A DNA stretch of 64,000 nucleotides from Phascolarctos cinereus (lineage: Eukaryota; Chordata; Mammalia; Diprotodontia; Phascolarctidae). Positions 22,165 through 31,699 of this stretch are shown in pieces. The stretch is from assembly GCF_002099425.1 (NCBI RefSeq), contig NW_018343972.1, forward strand, positions 2,559,001 through 2,623,000, read 5' to 3'. The stretch's first letter is position 1; every line of letters begins with the position of its first letter. The notes below the pieces were generated by a model. That model had not been told where the DNA came from. It saw only the letters and a program-made list of their open reading frames with translations, and did not search any database. The position numbers were made by a program, and so were the translations under genes.

Positions 22165-22200
22165 ACTCTCTCTCTGTCTCTCTCTCTGTCTCTCTCCCTG

Positions 22201-22291
<91 letters not shown>
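22165..22291 (+). repeat. (TC)n microsatellite
   Basis: About 127 bp of TC with a few G and T interruptions at the left. Gives a Ser/Leu alternating frame that is not a protein. Confidence 0.98.
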
Positions 22292-22293
<2 letters not shown>

Positions 22294-22329
22294 CAAACCC
22301 CAACACAGAGAACATACCAAGGACAATGT

Positions 22330-22440
22330 GGCTAACATGGAAAAAATACCTGACTTGGAGCAGGATGCCTGGATCCTGATCTCAGCTTTGCCACTAACTT
22401 AGCTGTGTGATTTTGCCTGGACTGTGCAAATCCAGAGGCC
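22330..22440 (+). mobile_element. MIR fragment
   Basis: 'acctgacttggagcaggatgcctggatcctgatctcagctttgccactaacttagctgtgtgattt'. Confidence 0.7.
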
Positions 22441-22489
22441 TTTTCTCAAGTCTTCATCCTACTTAACCTCACTTAGTATTTGACACTGA

Positions 22490-22721
22490 ACCATGGCCTC
22501 TTCACTGATAATTTCTCCTCCCTTGGCTTCAGTGATATCGTACACTGTAGTTTTTTCTCTTACCTTTTGGATTCCTTCTTATATGCTTCCTGTTCCATTT
22601 CTTTTTCCTGATTAAAGTGGGTATTTCCCCAAGTTTTGTCCTCAGCCACCTTCTTTTCTTTCTCAATATACTTTGCCTTGATAATCTTATCCATTCCCAA
22701 GGCTGTTACCTCTATGCAGAT
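22490..22721 (+). mobile_element. L2/L3-like LINE, reverse-transcriptase region (second copy)
   Basis: Closely similar to 19284-19496: shared 'tgttccatttctttttcctgat', 'aaagtgggtatttccccaagt.ttgtc', 'caccttcttttctttctcaat' and 'cctctatgcagatagctgtg'. Confidence 0.7.
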
Positions 22722-22885
22722 AGCTGTGTGACCCTGGGCAAGTCACTTAGCCTCTGTCTGCTTCAGTTTCCCCTCCTATAAAATGGGATTCATATTACCA
22801 CTTACCTCCCAGGGTTGTTGTGAAGATCAGAAGAGACAGTATTTGTAAAGTGCTTTGCAAACCTTAAAGGACCATGTAAATGCTA
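22722..22885 (+). mobile_element. MIR 3' half
   Basis: 'agctgtgtgaccctgggcaagtcacttagcctctgtctgcttcag', 'cagggttgttgtgaagatcagaagagacagtatttgtaaagtgctttgcaaacctt', ending 'catgtaaatgctag' and an ATT run. Joined to L2 at the same base as the 19.5-kb copy. Confidence 0.9.
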
Positions 22886-22904
22886 GTTTATTATTAATAT
22901 TAAT

Positions 22905-23285
22905 TATTATTATTATTTCTCCAACCTTTGCCTCTCAAGCTTCAGACTCATATTCCTACCTGCCAATTGCCTTTCCCCTTCAGCCAGGACCTCAATATGC
23001 TCAAACCTCAAACCTGCTCTTTGGTATGACTTCATTATTGCTGTCAGATGTTACAATCTCTCTCTACCCCCCCCCCCCAAGTTGAGAACATTTTTCTGCA
23101 CCTCTTACCTTCAGTCAGTTGCCAAGGTCTGACAATTCTACATTCTCAGAATCTTTTCCATCTATTCTCTCTAATAAAGAGAAGCCCATACCCATATTCA
23201 TACCCATGCTACCATGCTGACGAACACATCTTTGCTATCGCAGCAGCTGGTCTCCTCATCTCCATTTTCTTCCCCTCTTTAAATC
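22905..23285 (+). mobile_element. L2/L3-like LINE, continuation past the MIR
   Basis: Continues downstream of the RT region: 'gcttcagactcatattcctacctgccaattgcctt', 'ctcaatatgctcaaacctcaaacctgctc', 'cagtcagttgccaaggtctgacaattctac', all in order as in L2/L3 coding text. Contains a (C)10 run at 23077. Confidence 0.65.
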
Positions 23286-23470
23286 CATCTGTTATCTCTC
23301 TGGGCCTCAGTTTCCTCATCTGTAAAATAAGAAGAGTTGTACTAGCTGGCCTCTAAGCTCTCTCCCAGTTCTAACTCTGTGAGCCTGTAAGCTCTCTAGG
23401 CATCAATTTTCCTTTTTGTAAAAGGAGGAATTTGGATTCCATAATGTCTAAGGTCCTTTCTAAGTTAAAG
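23286..23470 (+). mobile_element. MIR 3' halves, two in tandem
   Basis: 'ctgggcctcagtttcctcatctgtaaaataagaagagttgtactagctggcctctaagctct' followed by 'aggcatcaattttcctttttgtaaaaggaggaatttggattcc..aatgtctaaggtcctt'. Confidence 0.75.
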
Positions 23471-23504
23471 AAATTCATTGTCCACATGCATTCCCCTTCC
23501 CCTC

Positions 23505-23977
23505 TGAGAGAAATGATTATCAATAACAAATGATTCAGGAAATCCAGAGTTTCCCTCTTTTTTTCCTAAAGTCCTGATTTTAAAAATTCAGTCTATTGAA
23601 AGACATTGCTGAGAATGAGATTGGACTAACTTTCTGGTTCAGACTCCATCCAGGTAGGGTAGTTTTTGTGTTCTGCTCAGGCTTGGGTGGGGCATAAATT
23701 CTTTTAATAGATTGTCTAAGGCTGGGGTTGACTTAAGAAGTAAATGACTTAATCAAAATTCAGGTCCAGCCCCTCCTTGTAATATCCATTCTCTCATTAA
23801 TTGTTAACCAATCAGCGTTGATTCCCAGCCTGGGGAACACCTGCCCTTCACATAATTGTCTTTGGTCTGAAAGAGGGACCAAATGACCATCCTTTTATTA
23901 ATAAACATGCTGGCCTTATTAATAAAATGATTAAATTACTCAGAAATTATGTCTCTCATACCTTGTAAATTGCCACA
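23505..23977 (+). mobile_element. Solo LTR of a 4-bp-duplicating (gamma/class I-like) endogenous retrovirus
   Basis: 473-bp fossil LTR starting TGAGAGAAATGATTAT and ending ATTGCCACA, flanked by CCTC at 23501-23504 and 23978-23981. A 4-bp TSD points to a class I (gammaretrovirus-like) family. An AATAAA signal lies near the right end (about 23899-23930). It is related to the LTR at 50304-50885 ('cattaattgttaaccaatcag.gttgatt', 'gacattgctgagaatgag', 'tcagaaattatgtctc'). No internal region is attached, so it is a solo LTR. Moderately old. Confidence 0.75.
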
Positions 23978-24179
23978 CCTCCCTATCCCAGGCCACCATT
24001 ATTCATAGTGGTACAGTCTTTTCCCTGAATGTTCCATTTCTCTAAATTTTCCCTTCCTCCTCTCAATCCCAGAGCTGGTTTACTTCCTTTTTTCTTTTAG
24101 TTATATCAATGAGAAATTTTTTTCAAAGGTTTGTTGAATAGGCATGGCAGAATATCATTAGAATCACTGATCACTAGAG

Positions 24180-24350
24180 TTAGAAGAAGCTGCTCAGTTC
24201 ACGTAGTCCAGCTACCTCATTTTGCCGAGAAAGAAGCTGAGACGTCCACTGAGAGAAAGGGACTTGTTTGCATGTTGAATTGACAGCAGAAGCTTGAAGC
24301 TAAGTCTCCTGACCGCCTTTTCAATGTCCTTTCTGTCTTACCGTGAAATT
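24180..24350 (+). mobile_element. MIR/CORE-SINE-like fragment
   Basis: 'ctagagttagaagaagctgctcag', 'cctcattttgccgagaaagaagctgagacg', 'aagcttgaagctaagtctcctgac'. Confidence 0.65.
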
Positions 24351-24377
24351 ATGGAACCATTTTTTCATTGTCCTTTC

Positions 24378-24630
24378 TGGTACTGTTGTTATTCAGTCAT
24401 GCAAACTCTTGGTGACCCTCTTTAGGGTTTTCCTGGCCCAAGTATTGGAGTGGTTTGGCATTTCCTTCTCCAGCTCATTTTACAGATGAGGAAACTGAGG
24501 CAAACAGTTAAATTACTTGCCCAGCATCACACAGCTAGTAAGTATCTGAGGACAGGTTTGAACTCAGGAAGATAAATCTTCCTGACATCAGGCCTGACAC
24601 TCTTATCTCCTGTGCCACCTACCTCCCTGA
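24378..24630 (-). mobile_element. MAR1-like SINE
   Basis: Reverse full-length copy: CTGTTGTTATTCAGTCATGC, 'gggttttcctggccc', GAGGAAACTGAGGCAAACAG, head at right ('cctgtgccacctac'). TSD not clear. Confidence 0.88.
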
Positions 24631-24734
24631 AGAAAGTGTAATTTATTATTATCTAGCTACCAAAGAAAGGCAACAAGTTGTCCCATGGGGAAAATATTGA
24701 TAGATGGTGTTCTCTCCCCCCCCTTTTTTTTTTT

Positions 24735-25000
24735 TGATTCTATTCAATTCTCATAGCCCTTTGAGTGATCAGTTCTGTGATAAGGAAGTCAGAGACATGG
24801 TCTTTGCCCTCAATGGACTTACAGTCTAGATGAGAAGATACACAGGAAATAGAATAAAATATAAGTCAGAATCAGGTGGTTAAATGAAATATAATTGAGT
24901 ATCATCATGTGTAGTACAAACAGTAAGGATTCTGGATAATCAGGGAAGGAAAATCTTATAAGCAAAGGATAAGACTTGAATTAGACATTCTTTTTGTCCC
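24735..25000 (-). mobile_element. L2-like LINE 3' end, antisense
   Basis: 'ggtctttgccctcaatggacttacagtctagatgagaagatacacagg' and 'cagggaaggaaaatcttataag..aaggataagacttgaatta' in reverse L2 order. Confidence 0.7.
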
Positions 25001-25039
25001 TCTTTTCAGATCCCTTATAGCTAATCCTCTGGAGTCAAA

Positions 25040-25270
25040 GGAAGTAACATGATATAGTAGAGAGACTATTGTATTTGGAGGCAGATGACCTGGTTTCAAG
25101 TTCTAGTCTGGTTTGTGACTTTAGGTAAGACATACCACTCTGGCCTTCAGTTTCCTCATCTATCAAGTGAAGAGATCAGACCAGATAATCACTAAGGACT
25201 CTTTTAGGTCTAACGTATATCCTAAGATTATTTTCAGCTCTGGCATTCTGTGTCTTAAGGGTCCTTCTAG
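25040..25270 (+). mobile_element. MIR SINE
   Basis: 'aagtaacatgatatagtagagagactattgtatttggaggcagatgacctggtttcaagttct', 'ggccttcagtttcctcatctatcaagtgaagagatcagaccagataatc'. Confidence 0.85.
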
Positions 25271-25284
25271 CTCCAAAGATCGGT

Positions 25285-25358
25285 GATCCTGGGAACTTGT
25301 CTTTAGCGTGGTGCCTGGTATATAGTGGGCAATTCATAAATGTTTATTGATTGATTGA
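25285..25358 (+). mobile_element. L2-like LINE tail
   Basis: 'agcgtggtgcctggtatatagtgggcaattcataaatgtttattgattgattgac', the terminal L2 pattern. Confidence 0.75.
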
Positions 25359-25689
25359 CATGACCTTTCCTCCAAAGACCTGCTGGATCAGCAAGAAGTC
25401 AGGAATCCCGTCTGGTTCTGTATCTTTCCTTTTGGTAAATAAAAATAAACTGTGTGAAGGCAATGAGTACACACCTAGTCCCTGGTAACCACATTCAGGG
25501 ATGAGAATGAAAGGAGAACTTAGTACAATGAATGCAAGAGGGTGGTTGATGATGATGACAGATGTCATCCCATAGGATGTTCCTCAACAGAGCTTTTTCC
25601 ACAGGGAGGAGGGGTGGCCCTTTCCGACTGCACAAACCCTGGAGACAAGGGAAGGCTAAGTCTTTCTTGCTTTCCAAATCAGCTCCAAG

Positions 25690-26215
25690 AGGGCTTGGTT
25701 GACAATGATGAAATTGACTTGTGGTGATGTAAAATGTGTAGCCCCATCCGGTGGCTGATCTTTTCGGGCAATTATTTGGAAGTAATGAAAGTGAATGCAT
25801 GACATTTAAAAAGAAACTCCTCTGTCAGCAGGAAAGCTGCCACATTCCTCTTATGCCTCTGAGAATACGCTTAGCTTGAAATAATGTTCATTTTAGCCGA
25901 GTTGTAAATTACAAGTGTGTTAGGGTCCTGGGGGATTTATTACCTTTTGGAGGGAGGTTATGGGGCCGTGTGCATTGGCTGCTGCATCTGGTACGTGTTA
26001 CAAAGTGGCTGTGCGGCAAAGTTTGGAATCGAGTATCTTTTCTTTCTTGCTTTCTCTCTCCTTTCTCCCCCCGCCCCAATCCCCCTTTTACAGCTTGTCT
26101 CTAGTGGTTTCATTGCCACAGAAACTTCAGCAATAAAGAGCACAGTGTCGCAATCTGTTTTCCCAATCGCTGCTTGGAATCGATCCGACATCATTAATGA
26201 AAAATGACAATAGGC
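25690..26215. other. Low-repeat block with conserved-noncoding character
   Basis: Repeat-free for over 500 bp, CpG-bearing, with words typical of vertebrate developmental enhancers: GGGCAATTATTTGGAAG (25757), GCAATAAAGAGCACAG (26130), CCCAATCGCTGCTTGGAATC, then GACATCATTAATGAAAAATG (26187-26206). Chance frames cross it on both strands (up to 127 codons, minus) and contain no domain I know. Regulatory role is inference. Confidence 0.45.
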
Positions 26216-26544
26216 CCGGCCATGTGCAGTCTGGACTTGTGCCCTGGCTCCCTTGGGTGAGGGGAGGGGAAGAGGGCTGGGTAGCACCCAGGACTTCAGG
26301 TCTTTCCTTGGAATGTGGCAATATGTGATCATCTCATCCATGAGTGCTGTGGACAGTCATGGAGAGTGATTTCTCTGGCCAGTGGAAAGAAGGAGGAGGC
26401 AAGGGCTTTAGTGGGTGGGTGAAGAGATTGGAGCTGGCATGAACCCTCTGTATGCCCAGGCATTTGGGGTTGCCATATTCTGGGCAGAAACAGAGATGCT
26501 TGAGGATCCCAAGCAAGAAGGAAATTTAGAGATTGTGTGGTTGA

Positions 26545-26800
26545 ATGCCCGCTTTTTATAGTTGAAGAAAATTAAGTCTCAGAGAGGCCTTAGGATCATA
26601 GATTTAGGATTGGAAGGGAGCATAGAGGTCATTTAATCCATCCCTCTTATTTTATAGATAGGGAAACTGAGCCCCAAATAAATTAAGTGATATACCCAAG
26701 GACAATTTCATACAGCTAGTAAGTGGCCAAGCTGTTTTTTAAACCTAGGTCCTTTGCTTCCAACTCCATTGTTCTATTACTTTACCATGTCATCCCTTGA
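26545..26800 (+). mobile_element. MIR/CORE-SINE-like element
   Basis: 'aggatcatagatttaggattggaagggagcatagaggtcatttaatccatccc', 'tagatagggaaactgag', 'acagctagtaagtgg..aagctg', 'ccaactccattgttctattac', preceded by a partial older copy. Confidence 0.85.
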
Positions 26801-26804
26801 ACAC

Positions 26805-27050
26805 AATCATATAAAATTATATTACATATTATTATAATTATGTATTATGTACTAATATATATTATATGCTAATATATGATGGTATATAATAGTATATACT
26901 ATCTACTAGTATATTTAGTATATATGTATTATATACTAGTTATATATATACTATATACTATACTATACTATATAATTGGTATTTATAATATATAATAGTG
27001 TAAGTATATAATATATGATATATATTACATATGAATATATAATATTTGAG
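26805..27050. repeat. AT-rich TATATAC/TATATTA low-complexity tract
   Basis: About 245 bp of alternating A/T with TATACTA and ATATATTA units, self-complementary in many places. Confidence 0.95.
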
Positions 27051-27082
27051 ACCAGGTCTTCTATTTCCAAGTCCATTACATG

Positions 27083-27467
27083 CAGTACTATGCTGGCATA
27101 TATTTAGTTATTGGCTCTACAGAAAGAAAAATATACATACTACATTTTAAAGTTTGTCTGCATTATTAACATTTTCTCCATCACTTTCTTAAGGCTCTAG
27201 AGCAGGGGTGGGGAACCTGCTGCCTCAAGGCCACATGTGGCTGTCTAGTATTCAAGTGCGGCTCTCCCAAGGACCTAGAAGGCTACATGTGGCCTTAAGG
27301 CTGTAGGTTCCCCACCCCTGCTCTAGATAACTCCACAAAATAAATAAATAACTAACAAATAAATGAATCAAGCTCTGATTTAGTGTTGGCTGATTTCTGA
27401 GGCATAAATGCTTACACAGCAAATTTAACAATTAGGAGATTTTTGAGTTGGAGCCAGCATACCCCTG
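27083..27467 (+). mobile_element. hAT non-autonomous element, family A, with nested MITE
   Basis: Left end CAGTACTATGCTGGCA and right end CCAGCATACCCCTG form terminal inverted repeats (consensus over the three copies CAGGGRTGTGCTGG). Flanked by an 8-bp TSD, ATTACATG (27075-27082) and ATTATATG (27468-27475), one difference. Minus the inserted MITE it is about 259 bp, in line with the copies at 48627-48890 (264) and 59601-59839 (239). No coding capacity. Confidence 0.88.
27203..27320 (+). mobile_element. hAT miniature element, family B, internally shortened
   Basis: 118 bp with inverted ends CAGGGGTGGGGAACCTGC and its complement GTAGGTTCCCCACCCCTG, and sub-terminal complementary GGCCACATGTGGC-type words. 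8-bp TSD CTCTAGAG (27195-27202) / CTCTAGAT (27321-27328). A longer 205-bp relative lies at 40495-40699. Similar ends occur in OposCharlie/hAT elements of opossum as I recall, which would need a search to confirm. Confidence 0.92.
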
Positions 27468-27711
27468 ATTATATGGCAACCTCTCCCTCTGGAACCATAA
27501 TCTTGTCATCTCTTTCTTCATGCAGGGTGTCACCAGGCATTTTTCATGATGCCGCAAGTTCAAATTCTTTATATTATGATAGAGGGATTTTGCAAGCACT
27601 TGGGAATTGATGTATTCTTGAAATGAGAATTAAAAAATGGTGACTTGTGGTCCTTCAGGAGGCCCTCCATTCCTGAAGAGTTTTTAAGCTTCTTCCTCTT
27701 TAAGAAACTGG

Positions 27712-27950
27712 TGGCCTCAGCACATAGTAGTAGAAAAAGTAATGGACTTGGAGCCAGGAGACAAGGCTTTGGTCCTATCGTGGCCATTCACCAGCAGTAT
27801 GACCTGGTTCTGTCATGGCCGTTAACCAGGATGAGATTTTCAGTCAGATACATAAACTCTTTAGATTTCAGCATCCTCACTGGTAAAATGAAATGAGTCT
27901 TTGCAGGTGATCTCTAACATCTCTTCCTACTGCTAAAATTCTGATTTTTC
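27712..27950 (+). mobile_element. MIR SINE
   Basis: 'agtagtagaaaaagtaatggacttggagccaggagacaaggctttggtcc', 'cagcatcctcactggtaaaatgaaatgag', 'gatctctaacatctcttcctactgctaaaattctg'. Contains an internal near-duplication ('tggccattcaccag' / 'tggccgttaaccag'). Confidence 0.78.
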
Positions 27951-28184
27951 TCACTGATATGGCAGTGGGCTCTTTGGGGCCTAACTATAATCTTCTTTCT
28001 CTTGGCAGGCTTAGCATTATACAGCATTTTACAGACCTCAGAGATCACATAATCTGCCCCCCACCTCAGCTTGCAGAAAAGGAAATTGGAGTGCAGAGAG
28101 ATTGTGACTCAGTTTCCTTTTCGGAAAAATGAGGCTGGACTTAGTTAATCTCAAAGTTCCCTTTCAGTTCTATCATTCTATTAT

Positions 28185-28390
28185 TTTGAGAGGTGGGGTG
28201 GTACAATGGGAAGAAGACTAGATTTGCAGTCAAAGGCCTGGGTTCCCATCCTGGCTTTGCTAATTATTTCTACTGTGATTTGGGGCAACTCACTTAACCT
28301 CTCTGGGTTTTGTTAAACCTCTCTGGGACTTGGTAAAATGAGGGGTTGGACTAAATGACCTTTGGGGTCCTTTCTGTCTCTAAGAGTGTA
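28185..28390 (+). mobile_element. MIR SINE
   Basis: 'gtggtacaatgggaagaagactagatttgcagtcaaaggcctgggttcccatcctggctttgct', 'actcacttaacctctctggg' (repeated once at about 28316), 'aatgacctttggggtcctttctgtc'. Confidence 0.85.
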
Positions 28391-28619
28391 TTTCCAAATT
28401 ATATGCCTCTATTTGGTGCAGAAGTCTCTCCTCCCCTATGTAAAAGCATTTGAACGTGATAAAACTCACTTCCCTGTCTGTGGCCCAAGAGCACATCTTT
28501 TAGCAGTCTGAGAGAAGATCTTCTAGCTTTTCCTGCAGTTACTTATGCTGGGCCTGAAGGGATTTGCCATAGCCTCTCAGGCTCTTTCTGAAGCCAGTGC
28601 TCAGGGGAATGGAGACCAG

Positions 28620-29000
28620 AGGCCTTGCTGACTTCACCTCTGCCGTGTCATTGAGAATCTCCCAAATCTCGCTGTGTTGCCTCCTCCAGTCACATCCGGA
28701 GCTGTGTGCGGGGCCAAATTGAGTTGTAGATGTGAATTATTTAAAGGTACCAGTGGAATATGGTTGTATCAGTAACACAGACTCTCAGTTTGTGGCCTTG
28801 GGGCGGTCTCCCTTGCACACTCCATCACTATTTTCTCTCATGAATAATGGAGGAGCAGAATTACTCTCCGTGTAGAGGATTCATACCCTGAGAAAACAAG
28901 GTTGCTCTGAAATTAATTTTCTGTACTAAAAGAATGACAGAAAATCAATTAATCGCATATTATTCTATATGGAAGCAAAGTCAAAGGAACAGTGCGAATG
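28620..29000. other. Low-repeat block with conserved-noncoding character
   Basis: Repeat-free, with CpGs and homeodomain/POU-like words (GAAATTAATTTTCTG at 28911, GAAAATCAATTAATCGCATA at 28939-28958, ATGAATAATGGAGGAG). No splice sites or long frame. Regulatory role is inference. Confidence 0.4.
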
Positions 29001-29296
29001 GTTATAGCTGAATAGAAAGAAGCAAATGCCCACAGAGGCCAAGAACTTTGGAGGGTGCTCAGCTCAAGTCACAACAATGGAAGATAATATACTCTGCTAC
29101 ATGAAGGAACATGGGGAGGTGATGATCTCCGTAGGGCAGCTAATGGAACCCTGGCTGTCTCTCTTTGGCTCTCCCTGGTTGCCAAACTAATATCTTTCTG
29201 TCCCCCTGTTGTTTGGGGAGAATGAGTGAGGTTAGCCCTTTGCTTCAATGCATTTAATAAGCTTTGCAAACCTTAAAAGCCTGATCCAAATGTTCA

Positions 29297-30060
29297 TTAT
29301 CAATTAATCAATCAGCATTTATTAAGCACCTATTATGTGCCAGGCACTGTGCTAAATACTGGGGATACAAAAAGAAAAGGCAAGAGAGTCCCTGCCCTTA
29401 AGGAGCTTACAATCTAATGGGGAGACAACATGCAAACAAATCTATGCAAAACAAGCTATATGCAGGATAAATGGGAAATAATTAACAGTGCGAAGGCACT
29501 TGAAATTAATAGGGGTTAAGGAAGACTTCTTGTAGAAGGTGGGATTTTAGTTAGAACTAAAGCCAGGAAGGTCAGTGGTCTGATAGAGGATGGAAAATAT
29601 TTCAGGAATGGGGGACAGCCAGAGAAAATTCATGGCACTGAGAGATGGAGTGTCTTGTTCATGAAAAGCCAGGAGGCCAGTGTCACTGGGTACATGTTGG
29701 GGAGTAAAGTATAAGAAGACTGGAAAGGTAGGAGGGGGCTAGGTAATAAAGGTCTTTGAATGCCAAATAGAACGTTTTATATTTGCTTCTGGAGGTGACA
29801 GGAAGACACACTGGAGTTTATTGAGTAGGGGAGTGACATAAAGTTGGACCTGTGCTGTAAGAAAATCACTTTACTGGCTGAATGGAGAATGGATTGGAGT
29901 GGGAAGAGACCTAGGCAGGCAGACCCACTTGCAGACTATTGTAATAGTCCAGGTGTGAGGTGATGAAGGCCTGCACAAGATAGGTGGCAGTGTCAGAGCA
30001 GAGAAGGGGGCATAATCAAGAGATGTTGCAAAGGAACATCTGAATGGGCTGGGCTTAGAG
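29297..30060 (-). mobile_element. L2/L3-like LINE 3' end, antisense, about 760 bp
   Basis: Left edge 'cagcatttattaagcacctattatgtgccaggcactgtgcta' is the rev-comp of the L2 terminus; then 'tccctgcccttaaggagcttacaatctaatggggag', 'gaatgccaaatagaacgttttatatttg', 'gtttattgagtaggggagtgacat' and 'attgtaatagtccaggtgtgaggtgatgaaggcctgcac' follow in reverse. Collinear with the sense copy at 43023-43910. Confidence 0.85.
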
Positions 30061-30062
30061 TC

Positions 30063-30105
30063 CTTTCCATCCTTCCTTCTTTCCTTCCTCCCTTCCTTCC
30101 TTCCT
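30063..30105 (+). repeat. (TTCC)n microsatellite
   Basis: Imperfect TTCC/TTCT units over 43 bp, at the end of the antisense L2. Confidence 0.95.
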
Positions 30106-30589
30106 GAAGAGAAACAATTTCATTATCAAATCAGAGTGTATGCGATTATCAAGTGAAATAACGTAAGTAAAGTATGTTGCTTTACATCTCATCTTATTAC
30201 CTGACCAATTTTGCTATTATTTTGCTTTTCCTCATCTAGACTAGATCTCTAAGCAACATGACCCTAGTCCCTACGGGAGGTAATTGTATTAATGGTGGAA
30301 TTCTCACCCTAGGGCTGAACTGTCTCAGTTGGTGAGTGGATGAGTAAAAACTCATTTGCTCAACTTTTGTGTGGCCCAAACCCAGACCAAACTATGCTTC
30401 ACATCCCACCTGGGCCATCTTGCTGTTTGCCTTGTCATTACACTAACTCCTCCCCTACCTCTTGCTACTGGAACAGTAATTAAATTAATACTGCCCTGCT
30501 TCTGCAAAGGGTATGTCAATTGACTGCCTTATGGATCTGACTCGGTAGACTAGAGTGTCTTTCCCTGGTTACTACTCCACCAAATGAGT

Positions 30590-30720
30590 TGTCTCTTTCT
30601 GTTATAATGTAAGTTCCTTGAGAGCAGGAACTTTTTTGCCTTTATGTTTTTGATCGCAGAGTAAGTACAAAGCTTGTCCTTAGGACATGTTCTTTCATCT
30701 ACTACTCAAAAGAGGCACTG
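30590..30720 (+). mobile_element. L2-like LINE 3' fragment
   Basis: 'gttataatgtaagttccttgagagcaggaacttttttgccttta' is the L2 3' terminal block. Upstream 30380-30590 may belong to it too. Confidence 0.65.
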
Positions 30721-30980
30721 AGTAGGTCCTAATATGTTTCTTTTGAAGTAACAGCCACTCTCTATCTCACTTGTCTCTTCTGGTATGAACCCAACAGTTC
30801 TGAAAGACAAAGATTCCATTGAAACTAGGCATGGTGATTGACTCCATAAAGTTGAAAAAAACCATTAATAACACTAACCCATGTCTTTTTTTAAAGTCTG
30901 ATCAGTTTGGATTAAGTTATTTATCGATATTCATTGAACCACTTTGGGAAGTGCTGTAAGTGCCATATTTTTTCAACTAT

Positions 30981-31453
30981 TGTAATGCAGAACATTATTT
31001 TACCATTTGGGTAGTAGAACCCTTTAGGCCATGGAAACCTCCAAATTCCTTAGCAAGACCCTTATCTGGCTGCTCAGGCTCCAGCCCTCAGATCATGTCT
31101 CTGGAAACCTCCAAATTCCTTAGCAAGACCCTTATCTGGCTGCTCAGGCCACAGCCCTCAGATCATATCTCTGGAAGCCTCCATTGTGAGAAAGTTTGCA
31201 GAGCATTATCATATCTACACAGAGGGAGAAGGGTGTCCTTGACCAGCCCCCCCCAAAAAAACCCTCTTCCTCTTGCCAGACTTCAAAGATCCATCCCCCT
31301 CCCTGTCCTGTATACTCCCTATATAAACCCTAGCTCAACCCCTGATGGGGGCTGCTTGATTTGGATGTGAATATCCCTGGCAGCCGCGCGCTAATAAAGT
31401 CCACAATTTAAAATTAGCTTGGGTCGTCAACTCGCTCATTTCTCGGTATAACA
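30981..31453 (+). mobile_element. Solo LTR of a class I (gammaretrovirus-like) endogenous retrovirus, with 70-bp U3 direct repeats
   Basis: 473-bp fossil LTR beginning TGTAATGCAGAAC and ending CGGTATAACA, bounded by CTAT at 30977-30980 and 31454-31457 (4-bp TSD). U3 holds two 70-bp direct repeats (31032-31101 and 31102-31171) plus the start of a third, then CTATATAAACC (TATA box, about 31319) and AATAAAG (31393, poly-A signal), the normal order U3-R-U5. No internal retroviral region is attached. The near-identical repeats and clean TSD suggest a relatively recent insertion. Whole as an LTR. Confidence 0.88.
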
Positions 31454-31699
31454 CTATTAAACTACACTAAGACTTTTGGAATAGCCTGCATAAGATTAAA
31501 CTACAAAGAGCTGATGCAAACTAGAATAATAGAATTAGAACTGATGGAAGGGCCAGGAAGACATGGACAAGAATTGTATGAAGAATGGATAGTTTAATAT
31601 CTACACAACTGGAAGAAATGGAATTAATGAGATTATTGGTTCATCAACATTATGAATAATAATAATGATAATAACACTAGATTTTAGGTCACATGAAGA

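Noticed and set aside
21916-22335. 139-codon plus frame with long Leu/Ser alternation
   Set aside because: The second half is a (TC)n microsatellite; the first half has no motif.
25958-26341. 127-codon minus frame in a low-repeat block
   Set aside because: No domain or splice sites; overlapped by a 96-codon plus frame.
31032-31171. Direct repeats resembling a CRISPR-like array
   Set aside because: Two contiguous 70-bp units with no spacers inside a retroviral LTR of a mammalian genome.
30960-31370. 136-codon plus frame with an internal repeat
   Set aside because: Lies in the solo LTR; the protein repeat is the 70-bp U3 direct repeat.
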